In this document: piece after piece, positions 1 through 6,684 of the stretch
How the letters are laid out: the number at the start of each line of letters is the position of its first letter
Position numbering within the stretch: the first letter of the stretch is position 1
NCBI GenBank assembly: GCA_947630885.1
Contig: CANRJI010000023.1
Location: 1-12,144, forward strand
Direction: 5' to 3'
DNA length: 12,144 nt
DNA from: an uncultured Bacilli bacterium
GTDB taxonomy: Bacteria > Bacillota_I > Bacilli_A > RF39 > UBA660
Made by a program: the position numbers and the translations under genes
Notes under the pieces: generated by a model
Database searches by the model: none
What the model was told of the DNA's origin: nothing
Seen by the model: only the letters and a program-made list of their open reading frames with translations

Positions 1-85
1 AGACCTTCTACCCCTTCTGATACTCCTCCCTCACTATTAAATTTATCTTTATTATAATAACAGTTTGATAAAGTATGATTAATTT

Positions 86-122
86 AATAGACTAATTATT
101 TTAAAATGGTTAGTCTATTTTT
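86..122 (+). terminator. Probable intrinsic terminator of an upstream gene
   Basis: AATAGACTAA (86-95) and TTAGTCTATT (110-119) form a perfect 10-bp stem with a 14-base loop, followed by a short T run (118-122). The T run lies on the + side, so it would end a transcript entering from left of the window. The stem is AT-rich and the loop large, so it is only moderately convincing. Bases 1-85 hold no gene I can defend: one + frame runs from the edge to a TAA at 55-57 and could be the Pro/Ser/Thr-rich tail of an upstream protein. Confidence 0.5.
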
Positions 123-143
123 ATAAATTGGTTTTTTAATTTA

Positions 144-172
144 TTGACTAATAATAATATTTACTATATAAT
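144..172 (+). promoter_or_regulatory. Sigma-A promoter of the M23 peptidase gene
   Basis: TTGACT (144-149) and TATAAT (167-172) are separated by exactly 17 bp, which is near-consensus. Transcription should begin near 179, leaving a leader of only about 18 bases before the GTG start at 197. This position also supports the GTG start, because no upstream start would lie within the transcript. Confidence 0.85.
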
Positions 173-196
173 TGTATGTGAAAGATGTGATAGAAA

Positions 197-1378
197 GTGA
201 AGAAAATACTAATAGTTATTTTAATAATGATGATGGCTATTATTCCTAGTTATAGAGTAGAAGCTAAAACTTTAAAAAATTTAAAAGATGAACTTGCAAC
301 GTTAGAAGCAAAGTATGCAGAAGCAAGTAAAAATAAAAATTTAACTGATGCTGAAATTAAAAGTTTATCTAATGAAATAAATAATATTACTTCAAATATT
401 GAGACAATTAAAAGTAATATTAAGAAAGCCGAAGAAGATATTCAGAAGAGTGAGAAAGAAATAACGGAAAAGAAGAAAGAAACGGATGAACTTCTAAAAT
501 TTCTTCAGGTATCATCGGGAGAAAATGTATATTTAGAATATATTTTTGAAGCTGATTCTTACACTGATTTTATATATCGTTATTCGATTGTTTCACAGCT
601 TACAGAATATAATACTAATTTGATGGAAGAACTTGAAACGTTAGTTAAGACTTTAGAAGAGAAGAAAGTATCATACAATAATGAAAAGGCTTCGTTGGAA
701 AAGAAAAGTAATGATCTTAACTCAAAAATAGCGGTTCTTCAGGTAAATTTAGAAAATTATAAACAAGAGGGATCTTCAATTGAACAAGATATTGAAGATA
801 TGAAAAAGCAAATTGAAATATATGAAAATAGAGGATGTAAAGATAATGAAGATATTACTTCTTGTGGAACTGGTGGCATGATTAATGCGACAGGTTGGAA
901 TTATCCTCTTACTTGGGGTTGTGTAACGAGTGAATATGTTGGATTTGGAAATCGTACAGACTGGTCAGGTGCCGCTGGTGGACACCATGGTATCGATTTG
1001 GACTGTGTAAATGAAGGAACAACTGTTTATGCGACGGCTTATGGAGTTGTTGCCAGAACATTATATCATTATTGGTGCGGTGGAAATGTTGTATGGGTAT
1101 CTCATAGTGTCAATGGAGTTCCTTATACATCAGTATATATGCACTTACTTAATATTTCCGTTTCCGAAGGTCAAGCGGTAACACCACTTACAAAGATTGG
1201 TGAAGTAGGAGGAGGCTCGACAGCAGCATACGATAGTTGTACGGGAGGAGCACACTTACATTTTGGACTTGCCTATGGACATAATGCTTATAATTTTGAT
1301 AATTTTTCATTTAATCCAAGAAACATATTTAATTTCCCTTCTCTTATTGATTACGGCGGAGGATACTTTAGTAGATAA
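197..1378 (+). CDS. Secreted coiled-coil M23 (LytM-type) peptidase, EnvC/PcsB-like
   Basis: This is a predicted exported murein hydrolase or hydrolase activator. Residues 1-23 are a signal peptide (Lys-Lys, hydrophobic core, likely cleavage after VEA). Residues 25-212 are a long Lys/Glu-rich coiled coil of the kind in PcsB, CwlO and EnvC proteins, which are regulated by FtsEX. Residues about 235-380 are the M23 domain with all zinc ligands: HHGID gives H263 and D267, YMHL gives H316, and AHLH gives H353 and H355. The intact site suggests an active endopeptidase acting on peptidoglycan cross-links, not a dead EnvC-like activator. Six cysteines (214, 223, 242, 270, 294, 348) all lie in the C-terminal half, hinting at disulfides. 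The start is GTG with a weak ribosome binding site (TGTGAT, 186-191), but the signal peptide and promoter position support it. No ftsE or ftsX gene is visible nearby. Confidence 0.88.
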   Translation: MKKILIVILIMMMAIIPSYRVEAKTLKNLKDELATLEAKYAEASKNKNLTDAEIKSLSNEINNITSNIETIKSNIKKAEEDIQKSEKEITEKKKETDELLKFLQVSSGENVYLEYIFEADSYTDFIYRYSIVSQLTEYNTNLMEELETLVKTLEEKKVSYNNEKASLEKKSNDLNSKIAVLQVNLENYKQEGSSIEQDIEDMKKQIEIYENRGCKDNEDITSCGTGGMINATGWNYPLTWGCVTSEYVGFGNRTDWSGAAGGHHGIDLDCVNEGTTVYATAYGVVARTLYHYWCGGNVVWVSHSVNGVPYTSVYMHLLNISVSEGQAVTPLTKIGEVGGGSTAAYDSCTGGAHLHFGLAYGHNAYNFDNFSFNPRNIFNFPSLIDYGGGYFSR

Positions 1379-1379
1379 T

Positions 1380-1400
1380 AGGGGTAGTTACCCCTTTTTT
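1380..1400 (+). terminator. Strong intrinsic terminator between peptidase and ATPase genes
   Basis: AGGGGT (1380-1385), loop AGTT and ACCCCT (1390-1395) form a GC-rich hairpin followed by six Ts (1395-1400). It begins two bases after the peptidase stop codon. The next ribosome binding site starts only five bases later and no promoter fits in between, so it probably reduces rather than abolishes transcription of the ATPase-obg genes, unless a promoter lies inside the peptidase gene. Confidence 0.88.
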
Positions 1401-1416
1401 AAATAGGAGGCACTTT

Positions 1417-3732
1417 ATGAATGGACTTAGTAGTCATGAAGTAGAATATCGAAAAAATAATGGACTAGCAAATGATGAAAAAATTAAGTATACCAAGAGT
1501 ACAAAGGAAATAATTATTTCTAATACAGTAACTTTATTTAATATTTTAAATATTGTTTTAGCGGTTCTTGTTTTGACAACGGGTTCTGTACAAAATGTGA
1601 CTTTTGTCGGAATAATTATTTTTAATACAGTTATTGCTATCTATCAAGAGTTAAAGGCTAAGAGAATTCTCGATAATATTAAAGTAACTAAGGGTGATAA
1701 GGTTACGGCGATAAGAGATGGAGAGAAAATTGAAATTACGAAAGAGGAAATTGTTCTCGATGATATTTTATATTTATCGTCTGGTGATTCGATTTTAGTT
1801 GACTTGGAAGTTGTTCATTCGAGTAATCTTGAAGTTGATGAATCGATTATTACTGGTGAAGCAGATGCGGTCATGAAGAAAAAAAATGACAAGATTATGT
1901 CGGGGTCAATCGTCACTAGCGGTAGTGCTTATGCTAAAGTAGTTGGGGTTGGAAGAAGTAGTTATGTCAATACTTTAGTTAAAGATGCTTCAGAGATTAA
2001 AGATAATTCTTCCTATTTACAAAATGTTATTAATAAAATTTTAAAAATTATTACTTTTCTTATTATTCCAGTTGGAATATTACTTTTTGTAACGCAATAT
2101 TTTTATAGTGGACAAACGTATAGTGAGGCTATTTTAGGTGCCGTAGCGGGAATAATTGGGATGATACCAGAAGGACTTGTCCTTCTTACATCGATTGCTC
2201 TTACGGCAGGCGTTATTAAAATGGCGAAGAAAAATGTTATTATTCAAAAATTACATGGAATTGAAATTTTATCATGTACGGATATATTATGTCTCGATAA
2301 AACGGGAACTATTACTGATGGAACAATGGATGTTGTCGATTTAGTTACTTTGAATAAAAAGATTGATGTTCCTGAAATAATTGCTAATATTAATACGGAA
2401 GAAGGGAATAATTCAACCGATATTGCTTTAAAGAAAAAATATGGTATCAAGAATAACTTAGAAGTAACGGATAGAATACCATTTTCATCAGCGAAGAAAT
2501 GTAGTATTACGGAGATAAATGGATATAGGTATTATCTTGGAGCTTTGGAATATATTACTGATAAAAAAATAACAGATTATGAAGAACTTAATGAACATAT
2601 TGAAAAGGGAAATAGAATTATTACACTTGCTAGAGGAAAAGGGGAAAAGATAGAAATACTTGCTTTTATTATCATTAGAGATAATATAAGAGAGTCAGCG
2701 GGTGATACGTTAAAATATTTTAAAGAGCAAGGTGTCGATATTAAAATTATATCAGGAGATAATCCTATTACGGTATCTAATATATTAAGACAACTTAATT
2801 TTGATGGTTACGATAAATATATAGAAGGTAAAGATTTACCAAAAGATTATGCTAAATTAGTAGAAATGGTAAAAGATATAGTGGTCTTTGGTAGAATGAC
2901 ACCATCACAAAAACAACTAGTTATTAAGGCTTTAAAAGAAAATAATACGGTAGCGATGATTGGTGACGGAGTTAACGATATTTTAGGTCTTAAAGAAGCA
3001 GACTGTGGTATTGCTTTGGGAACAGGAGTTAGTGCTGCGAAGTCATCCGCGGAAGTGGTACTGACAACGAGTGATTTTTCTGTTCTTCCGAGTATTGTTA
3101 ATGAAGGAAGAAGGGTTGTTAACAATATTGAGAGAGTAGCATCGATGTATTTAATTAAGACGACGTATTCACTTTTATTATCTCTTTTATCGATTGGGTT
3201 ATCTTACGAATATCCTTTTTATCCAATACAACTTTCGTTAATTAGTTCGATTTGTGTAGGAATACCATCATTCTTTTTAGCACTGGAACCTAATTATACG
3301 AAAGTGAGTAGAGATTTTATTTGGAAAGTATTTAGAAATGCTTTACCTAATGGAATAACGGTTGTTTTAAATATTTTTATTGTTATTATGTTTTGTAATA
3401 TTTTTAAACAAAATTTTGAATTATATCGAATTGTTATTGTTTCACTAACTGGGTTTATTACCCTTAGATTACTTTATACGATATGTAAACCACTTAATTT
3501 ATGGAGAAAAATTTTATTGATATTTTGTACAATTTCCTTTTTTGAGTTATTAATTTTACTTCCAGACTTGTTTTTGGTTTCAAAATTTGGTATATTAAGC
3601 ATTGTTTTGATAACTTTATTGGGATTTGTCGATACGTATATTATTGATTTCTTGGAAGAAATATATGATATAATTGTGGTTAAAATTAGAGGTTGGAAAA
3701 ATGAAAGAAAAGAAAAAAATAAACTGGCTTAG
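1417..3732 (+). CDS. P-type cation-transporting ATPase, CtpE-like
   Basis: This ATP-driven membrane pump forms a phospho-aspartate intermediate. Domains in order: TM1-2 (about 39-77), actuator domain with TGE at 146-148, TM3-4 (about 208-262) with PEGL at 251-254, phosphorylation motif DKTGT with Asp294, nucleotide-binding domain with a PFSSAKK segment (355-361), hinge SGDNP (446-450) and GDGVND (516-521), then six more TM segments (578-747), ten in all. The PEGLVLLTS motif in M4, SGDNP in place of TGD, and GIPSFFLALEPN in M6 match the CtpE group, for which a mycobacterial member is linked to calcium uptake. Metal-site CPC-type motifs and N-terminal heavy-metal domains are absent, so copper or zinc is unlikely. 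The ion is inferred, not shown. AGGAGG lies at 1405-1410, six bases from ATG. The 3' end overlaps the next small gene. Confidence 0.9.
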   Translation: MNGLSSHEVEYRKNNGLANDEKIKYTKSTKEIIISNTVTLFNILNIVLAVLVLTTGSVQNVTFVGIIIFNTVIAIYQELKAKRILDNIKVTKGDKVTAIRDGEKIEITKEEIVLDDILYLSSGDSILVDLEVVHSSNLEVDESIITGEADAVMKKKNDKIMSGSIVTSGSAYAKVVGVGRSSYVNTLVKDASEIKDNSSYLQNVINKILKIITFLIIPVGILLFVTQYFYSGQTYSEAILGAVAGIIGMIPEGLVLLTSIALTAGVIKMAKKNVIIQKLHGIEILSCTDILCLDKTGTITDGTMDVVDLVTLNKKIDVPEIIANINTEEGNNSTDIALKKKYGIKNNLEVTDRIPFSSAKKCSITEINGYRYYLGALEYITDKKITDYEELNEHIEKGNRIITLARGKGEKIEILAFIIIRDNIRESAGDTLKYFKEQGVDIKIISGDNPITVSNILRQLNFDGYDKYIEGKDLPKDYAKLVEMVKDIVVFGRMTPSQKQLVIKALKENNTVAMIGDGVNDILGLKEADCGIALGTGVSAAKSSAEVVLTTSDFSVLPSIVNEGRRVVNNIERVASMYLIKTTYSLLLSLLSIGLSYEYPFYPIQLSLISSICVGIPSFFLALEPNYTKVSRDFIWKVFRNALPNGITVVLNIFIVIMFCNIFKQNFELYRIVIVSLTGFITLRLLYTICKPLNLWRKILLIFCTISFFELLILLPDLFLVSKFGILSIVLITLLGFVDTYIIDFLEEIYDIIVVKIRGWKNERKEKNKLA

Positions 3733-3817
3733 AATTATGTGGGTGTCAGGAATATATGTAATACTTGGTATTATCTTATATTTAGTTATCATGTATAAAG
3801 TTAAATACGAAGGGTAG
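3701..3817 (+). CDS. 38-residue single-pass membrane peptide overlapping the ATPase gene
   Basis: ATG at 3701 opens a 38-codon ORF ending in TAG at 3815-3817. It overlaps the ATPase 3' end by 32 bases in another frame. AGAGG at 3688-3692 lies eight bases upstream and is a plausible ribosome binding site. The peptide starts with a basic stretch (KEKKK, 2-6), then has one hydrophobic segment at about 14-32, then a short charged tail, so it should sit in the membrane with its N-terminus inside. The stop is eight bases before obg, so the gene fits neatly between its neighbours in one transcript. I know no named family. By analogy only, tiny TM peptides encoded next to P-type ATPases (KdpF in bacteria) stabilise or tune the pump. 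Coding status is inferred from the start signal, composition and fit. Confidence 0.6.
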   Translation: MKEKKKINWLRIMWVSGIYVILGIILYLVIMYKVKYEG

Positions 3818-3825
3818 ATGATACA

Positions 3826-5097
3826 ATGTTTGTTGATGAAGTTACAATGGTAGTAGAGGCCGGCAGTGGTGGAAATGGATGTATGGCCTTTCGAAGAGAA
3901 AGTTATGTTCCTATGGGTGGACCATTCGGTGGCAGTGGTGGACGAGGAGCCGATATTATTTTTAAAGCTGATTCGGGTCTTAAGACATTAATTGATTTAC
4001 GCTTTCAGAAAAAAATTAAGGCACCAAATGGAAATAATGGCGAAGGTAAAGCACAAAATGGTGCTAATAGTGAAGATGTTATTATTAAAGTTCCAATGGG
4101 AACGACAGTTACAGATGTGGATACGGGCTCTTTAATTGCCGATTTGACAAAAAATGGTGAAGAAGCAATTATTGCGGTCGGTGGAAGAGGTGGAAGAGGA
4201 AACGTCAGCTTAGCTACCCGCAGTAACCCTTGTCCATCTTATGCGGAAAAAGGGGAGCCTGGCGAAGTACGGAAAATTAAAGTTGAACTTCGAATGATGG
4301 CTGATGTCGGTTTAGTAGGAATGCCATCTGTTGGAAAATCGACTATTTTATCGATGATATCGAATGCTAATCCAAAGATTGCTAGTTATCATTTTACGAC
4401 ATTATCTCCTAATTTGGGTGTCGTTAAAACAAAAGATAATGCTTTTGTTGTTGCTGATCTTCCGGGACTTATCGAAGGAGCTAGCGAAGGAGTAGGACTA
4501 GGGCATAAATTTTTAAAACATATCGAAAGAACAAAAATTATTGCTCATGTTATCGATATGTCTAGTGAGGAAGGAAGAGATCCTTACGAAGATTATGTTG
4601 CTATTCGAAAAGAACTAGAAACTTATAGTGCTAAATTACTTATGAAGCCGGAGATAATTATTGCTAATAAAATGGATGGAGAAAAGGCTAAAGAAAATTT
4701 GAAAAAATTCCGTGAAAAAATGAAGGAAGCTGATATTTATGAAGTGTCGGCGATTATTAATGAAGGTTTAGATAAAGTAATTAATAAATTATCTGAGATG
4801 ACTAAGGAAATAGTAAATGAAGATTTATTTGAAAAGAGTACTTTAGAAAGTCATGTTTTATATAAATTTAGAGAGGAAAAGCCTTTTACAATTACGAAAG
4901 ATAAGGATGTATTTGTTATAAGAGGAGAACAGATTGAAAAGTTATTTAAAATGACAGACTTTAATACGGAAGAAGCTTATGATAGATTTTCGAATAAAAT
5001 TAGAAAAATGGGTGTCGATGATGAACTTATGAAAATGGGAATTGAAGAAGGAGATACGGTTCGTATTCTCGATTTTGAGTTTGAATGGACAAGATAA
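3826..5097 (+). CDS. obg: Obg family GTPase (CgtA)
   Basis: Obg is an essential GTPase that acts in late assembly of the large ribosomal subunit and in stress and (p)ppGpp signalling; it is cytoplasmic. All three domains are present: the Gly-rich Obg fold (1-158, including GGSGGRGAD at 35-43), the G domain with P-loop GMPSVGKST (165-173), DLPG (211-214), NKMD (281-284) and SAI (308-310), and the C-terminal OCT domain (about 345-422). The length of 423 residues is typical for Firmicutes. The start fits the family (MFVDEV); GAAGGG at 3809-3814 serves as a somewhat distant ribosome binding site. It is the last gene of the unit with the ATPase and small peptide and is closed by a strong terminator. 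No promoter is seen directly upstream. Confidence 0.97.
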   Translation: MFVDEVTMVVEAGSGGNGCMAFRRESYVPMGGPFGGSGGRGADIIFKADSGLKTLIDLRFQKKIKAPNGNNGEGKAQNGANSEDVIIKVPMGTTVTDVDTGSLIADLTKNGEEAIIAVGGRGGRGNVSLATRSNPCPSYAEKGEPGEVRKIKVELRMMADVGLVGMPSVGKSTILSMISNANPKIASYHFTTLSPNLGVVKTKDNAFVVADLPGLIEGASEGVGLGHKFLKHIERTKIIAHVIDMSSEEGRDPYEDYVAIRKELETYSAKLLMKPEIIIANKMDGEKAKENLKKFREKMKEADIYEVSAIINEGLDKVINKLSEMTKEIVNEDLFEKSTLESHVLYKFREEKPFTITKDKDVFVIRGEQIEKLFKMTDFNTEEAYDRFSNKIRKMGVDDELMKMGIEEGDTVRILDFEFEWTR

Positions 5098-5110
5098 AAG
5101 AAAAAAACAA

Positions 5111-5154
5111 GAAAAAAACACACTGGTAAAGATAAGAAAACGGGTGTGTTTTTT
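5111..5154 (+). terminator. Intrinsic terminator after obg
   Basis: AAAAAAACACACT (5111-5123) pairs with GGTGTGTTTTTTT (5142-5154), giving a 12-bp stem with one G-U pair, closed by a terminal G-U and ending in the T run. The loop is about 18 bases. It starts 13 bases after the obg stop. Its A/T arms would make it partly bidirectional. The -35 box of the next gene begins two bases after it. Confidence 0.8.
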
Positions 5155-5155
5155 G

Positions 5156-5184
5156 TTTACTTATTTGGGGTTATATGATAAAAT
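5156..5184 (+). promoter_or_regulatory. Extended -10 promoter of the oxidoreductase gene
   Basis: TTTACT (5156-5161), a 17-bp spacer and TAAAAT (5179-5184), preceded by the extended -10 TGA (5176-5178). The position suits a transcript starting near 5191 and a ribosome binding site AGGTGGAG at 5196-5203 before the ATG at 5212. Confidence 0.6.
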
Positions 5185-5211
5185 TTAGTTGTAGGTAGGT
5201 GGAGTACAATT

Positions 5212-6609
5212 ATGGAAAAATATGATGTTATTATTGTTGGAGCAGGTCCTGCGGGATTATTTGCAGCTTATGAACTTATTACCAAAAAGAAAGATTTAAA
5301 AATTGCTATCTTGGAAAAGGGAAAGAGTGTTAAAAATCGTTTTTGTCCAATGAATAGGGATAAAAAACCATGTGTTAACTGTAAACCTTGTAATATTTTA
5401 AGTGGATATGGCGGAGCGGGTACTTTTTCGGATGGAAAACTTAACTTTATACCAAAACTTGGGAAATCAGATTTATTTAAATACATGTCATATTCAGAAG
5501 CATATAAATTAATTGATGAAACGGAAGAGATATTTAATAAATTTCATATGGATAGTGAAGTATTTCCATAAAATATGGACGAAGCTACAGAAATTGAGAA
5601 GAAAGTTGCTCTTCAAGGATCGAGACTTCTTCTTATTAAACAAAAGCATTTAGGTAGTGATCACTTACCTAAATATATTGAAGAATTTTCTTCATATTTA
5701 GAAGAAGCAGGTGTCAAGTTATGCGATAATACTAATGTTACTGATGTAATAGAAGAAAATGGTAAATATAAGGTTATTTATGAACATTTTAAAGATACGG
5801 AAAGTCTTATTTCTGATTATGTAATTGTGGCTCCAGGAAGAGAAGGAGCTAAGTGGACACAAGAATATGCTGATAAAAATAATATTCCATATAATTCACA
5901 AAGTATTGAAATTGGTGTACGTGTCGAAGTAAGAAAGGAAATACTTGAAGATATTTGTAGTGTTATCTACGACCCAACTATTTTTATTAAGACAGATACT
6001 TATAGTGATGAAATAAGAACTTTTTGCACTAATCCCGGTGGATTTGTAGCTAAAGAAAACTATTATGGTTATATATGTGTAAATGGGCATTCATTAAAAG
6101 ATGTTAAATCGAATAATAGTAACTTTGCTTTTATTAGTAAGGTTACACTTACACAACCGACCACTAATACGAGACAATATGGTGAAAGTATTGCTCAAAT
6201 TGCTAATGTTCTAGGTAATCAAAAGCCTATTATTCAAACACTTAAGGATTTAAGAAGTGGTAGAAGAAGTGAATGGCATCGTATTGATAAAGGTTTTATC
6301 GAACCAACATTAAAGGATTGTGTAGCGGGTGATTTGGCTTTGGTATTACCACATCGTATTATTACTAATATATTAGAAGGACTAGAAAAACTTGATAAGA
6401 TAATACCTGGTGTCAATAATGATGAGACTTTATTATATGGACCAGAGATAAAGTTTTTCAGTAATGAAATTGAAACGGACAATAAATTTAAAATTAAAGA
6501 TAAAAATATATATTTTATTGGCGATGGGGCTGGAAAAGCAGGTAATATTGTAACAGCTGCAGCGACTGGTTTAGTTGCGGCAAGAGATATTATTGAAAAA
6601 GTAAAATAA
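5212..6609 (+). pseudogene. FAD-dependent oxidoreductase (COG2509 type) split by an in-frame TAA
   Basis: Two consecutive ORFs in the same frame form one protein. The first (5212-5571, 119 residues) has the FAD dinucleotide motif GAGPAG (10-15), a cysteine cluster (C45, C54, C57, C60) and GYGGAGTFSDGKLN (65-78), all hallmarks of this family of unknown physiological role. After TAA at 5569-5571 and one codon, the second ORF (5575-6609, 344 residues) carries the rest, ending with the C-terminal FAD motif (GDGAGKAG, residues 316-323 of that piece). Read through, the product would be about 465 residues, a normal family length. No frameshift or deletion is visible and the rest of the reading frame is undamaged. 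ATG 5575 lacks a good ribosome binding site. This is a very recent nonsense mutation, a base-call error or, less likely, readthrough. TAA is a normal stop in neighbouring genes. Confidence 0.8.
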
Positions 6610-6615
6610 GAAAAG

Positions 6616-6647
6616 AATAATAAAACTATTTTAAAATTATTATTTTT
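6616..6647 (+). terminator. Weak AT-only terminator candidate after the oxidoreductase
   Basis: AATAATAA (6616-6623) pairs with TTATTATT (6637-6644) around a 13-base loop, then a T run to 6647. The stem has no G or C, so it is marginal, but its place eight bases after the stop codon and before the ezrA promoter is where a terminator would be expected. Confidence 0.35.
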
Positions 6648-6657
6648 GTGGTAAGAT
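6629..6657 (+). promoter_or_regulatory. Extended -10 promoter of ezrA
   Basis: TAAGAT (6652-6657) is preceded by the extended motif TGG (6649-6651). A poor -35 (TTTTAA, 6629-6634) lies 17 bp upstream. Transcription would start near 6664, giving a leader of about 20 bases that is almost the same as the leader before the short ORF at 11911. Confidence 0.5.
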
Positions 6658-6667
6658 ATTCTATGAA

Positions 6668-6683
6668 TAGGAGAGTGGTAACA
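6668..6683 (+). repeat. Leader motif shared by ezrA and the 11911 short ORF (copy 1)
   Basis: TAGGAGAGTGGTAACA occurs here and again at 11896-11911. It contains the ribosome binding site (AGGAG) plus eleven further identical bases, and the flanking ATGA(A) before it also matches. In both places it sits 25-27 bases after an extended -10 box and directly before the start codon. The match extends beyond what a shared ribosome binding site alone would need. Confidence 0.7.
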
Positions 6684-6684
6684 A

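Noticed and set aside
1..85. Possible gene fragment at the left edge on either strand
   Set aside because: The + frame ending at 57 and a minus frame (…SEGGVSEGVEG) are both open, but neither has a start or motif inside the window. The + terminator at 86-122 slightly favours the + reading, which is not enough to call a gene.
1340..1380. Promoter for the ATPase gene at the end of the peptidase gene (TTGATT near 1347)
   Set aside because: The only -10-like element (GATAAT near 1374) is 21 bp away, too far for normal spacing, and the strong terminator would lie downstream of it.
2244..2450. Minus-strand ORF of 68 codons inside the ATPase gene
   Set aside because: It lies wholly antisense to a conserved catalytic region (DKTGT) and shows no ribosome binding site or family features.
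2847..3125. Minus-strand ORF of 92 codons inside the ATPase gene
   Set aside because: Antisense to the GDGVND region; its Ser/Thr/Leu-rich composition is a reflection of the opposite coding strand.
5268..5486. Minus-strand ORF of 72 codons in the oxidoreductase gene
   Set aside because: Antisense to conserved FAD and cysteine motifs and without start signals.
5569..5571. Programmed recoding (pyrrolysine or selenocysteine) at the oxidoreductase stop
   Set aside because: The codon is TAA, not TAG or TGA, and there is no SECIS-like or PYLIS-like structure in view.
5896..6482. Two minus-strand ORFs (5896-6090 and 6234-6482)
   Set aside because: Both are antisense to the second half of the oxidoreductase and have no own promoter or ribosome binding site.
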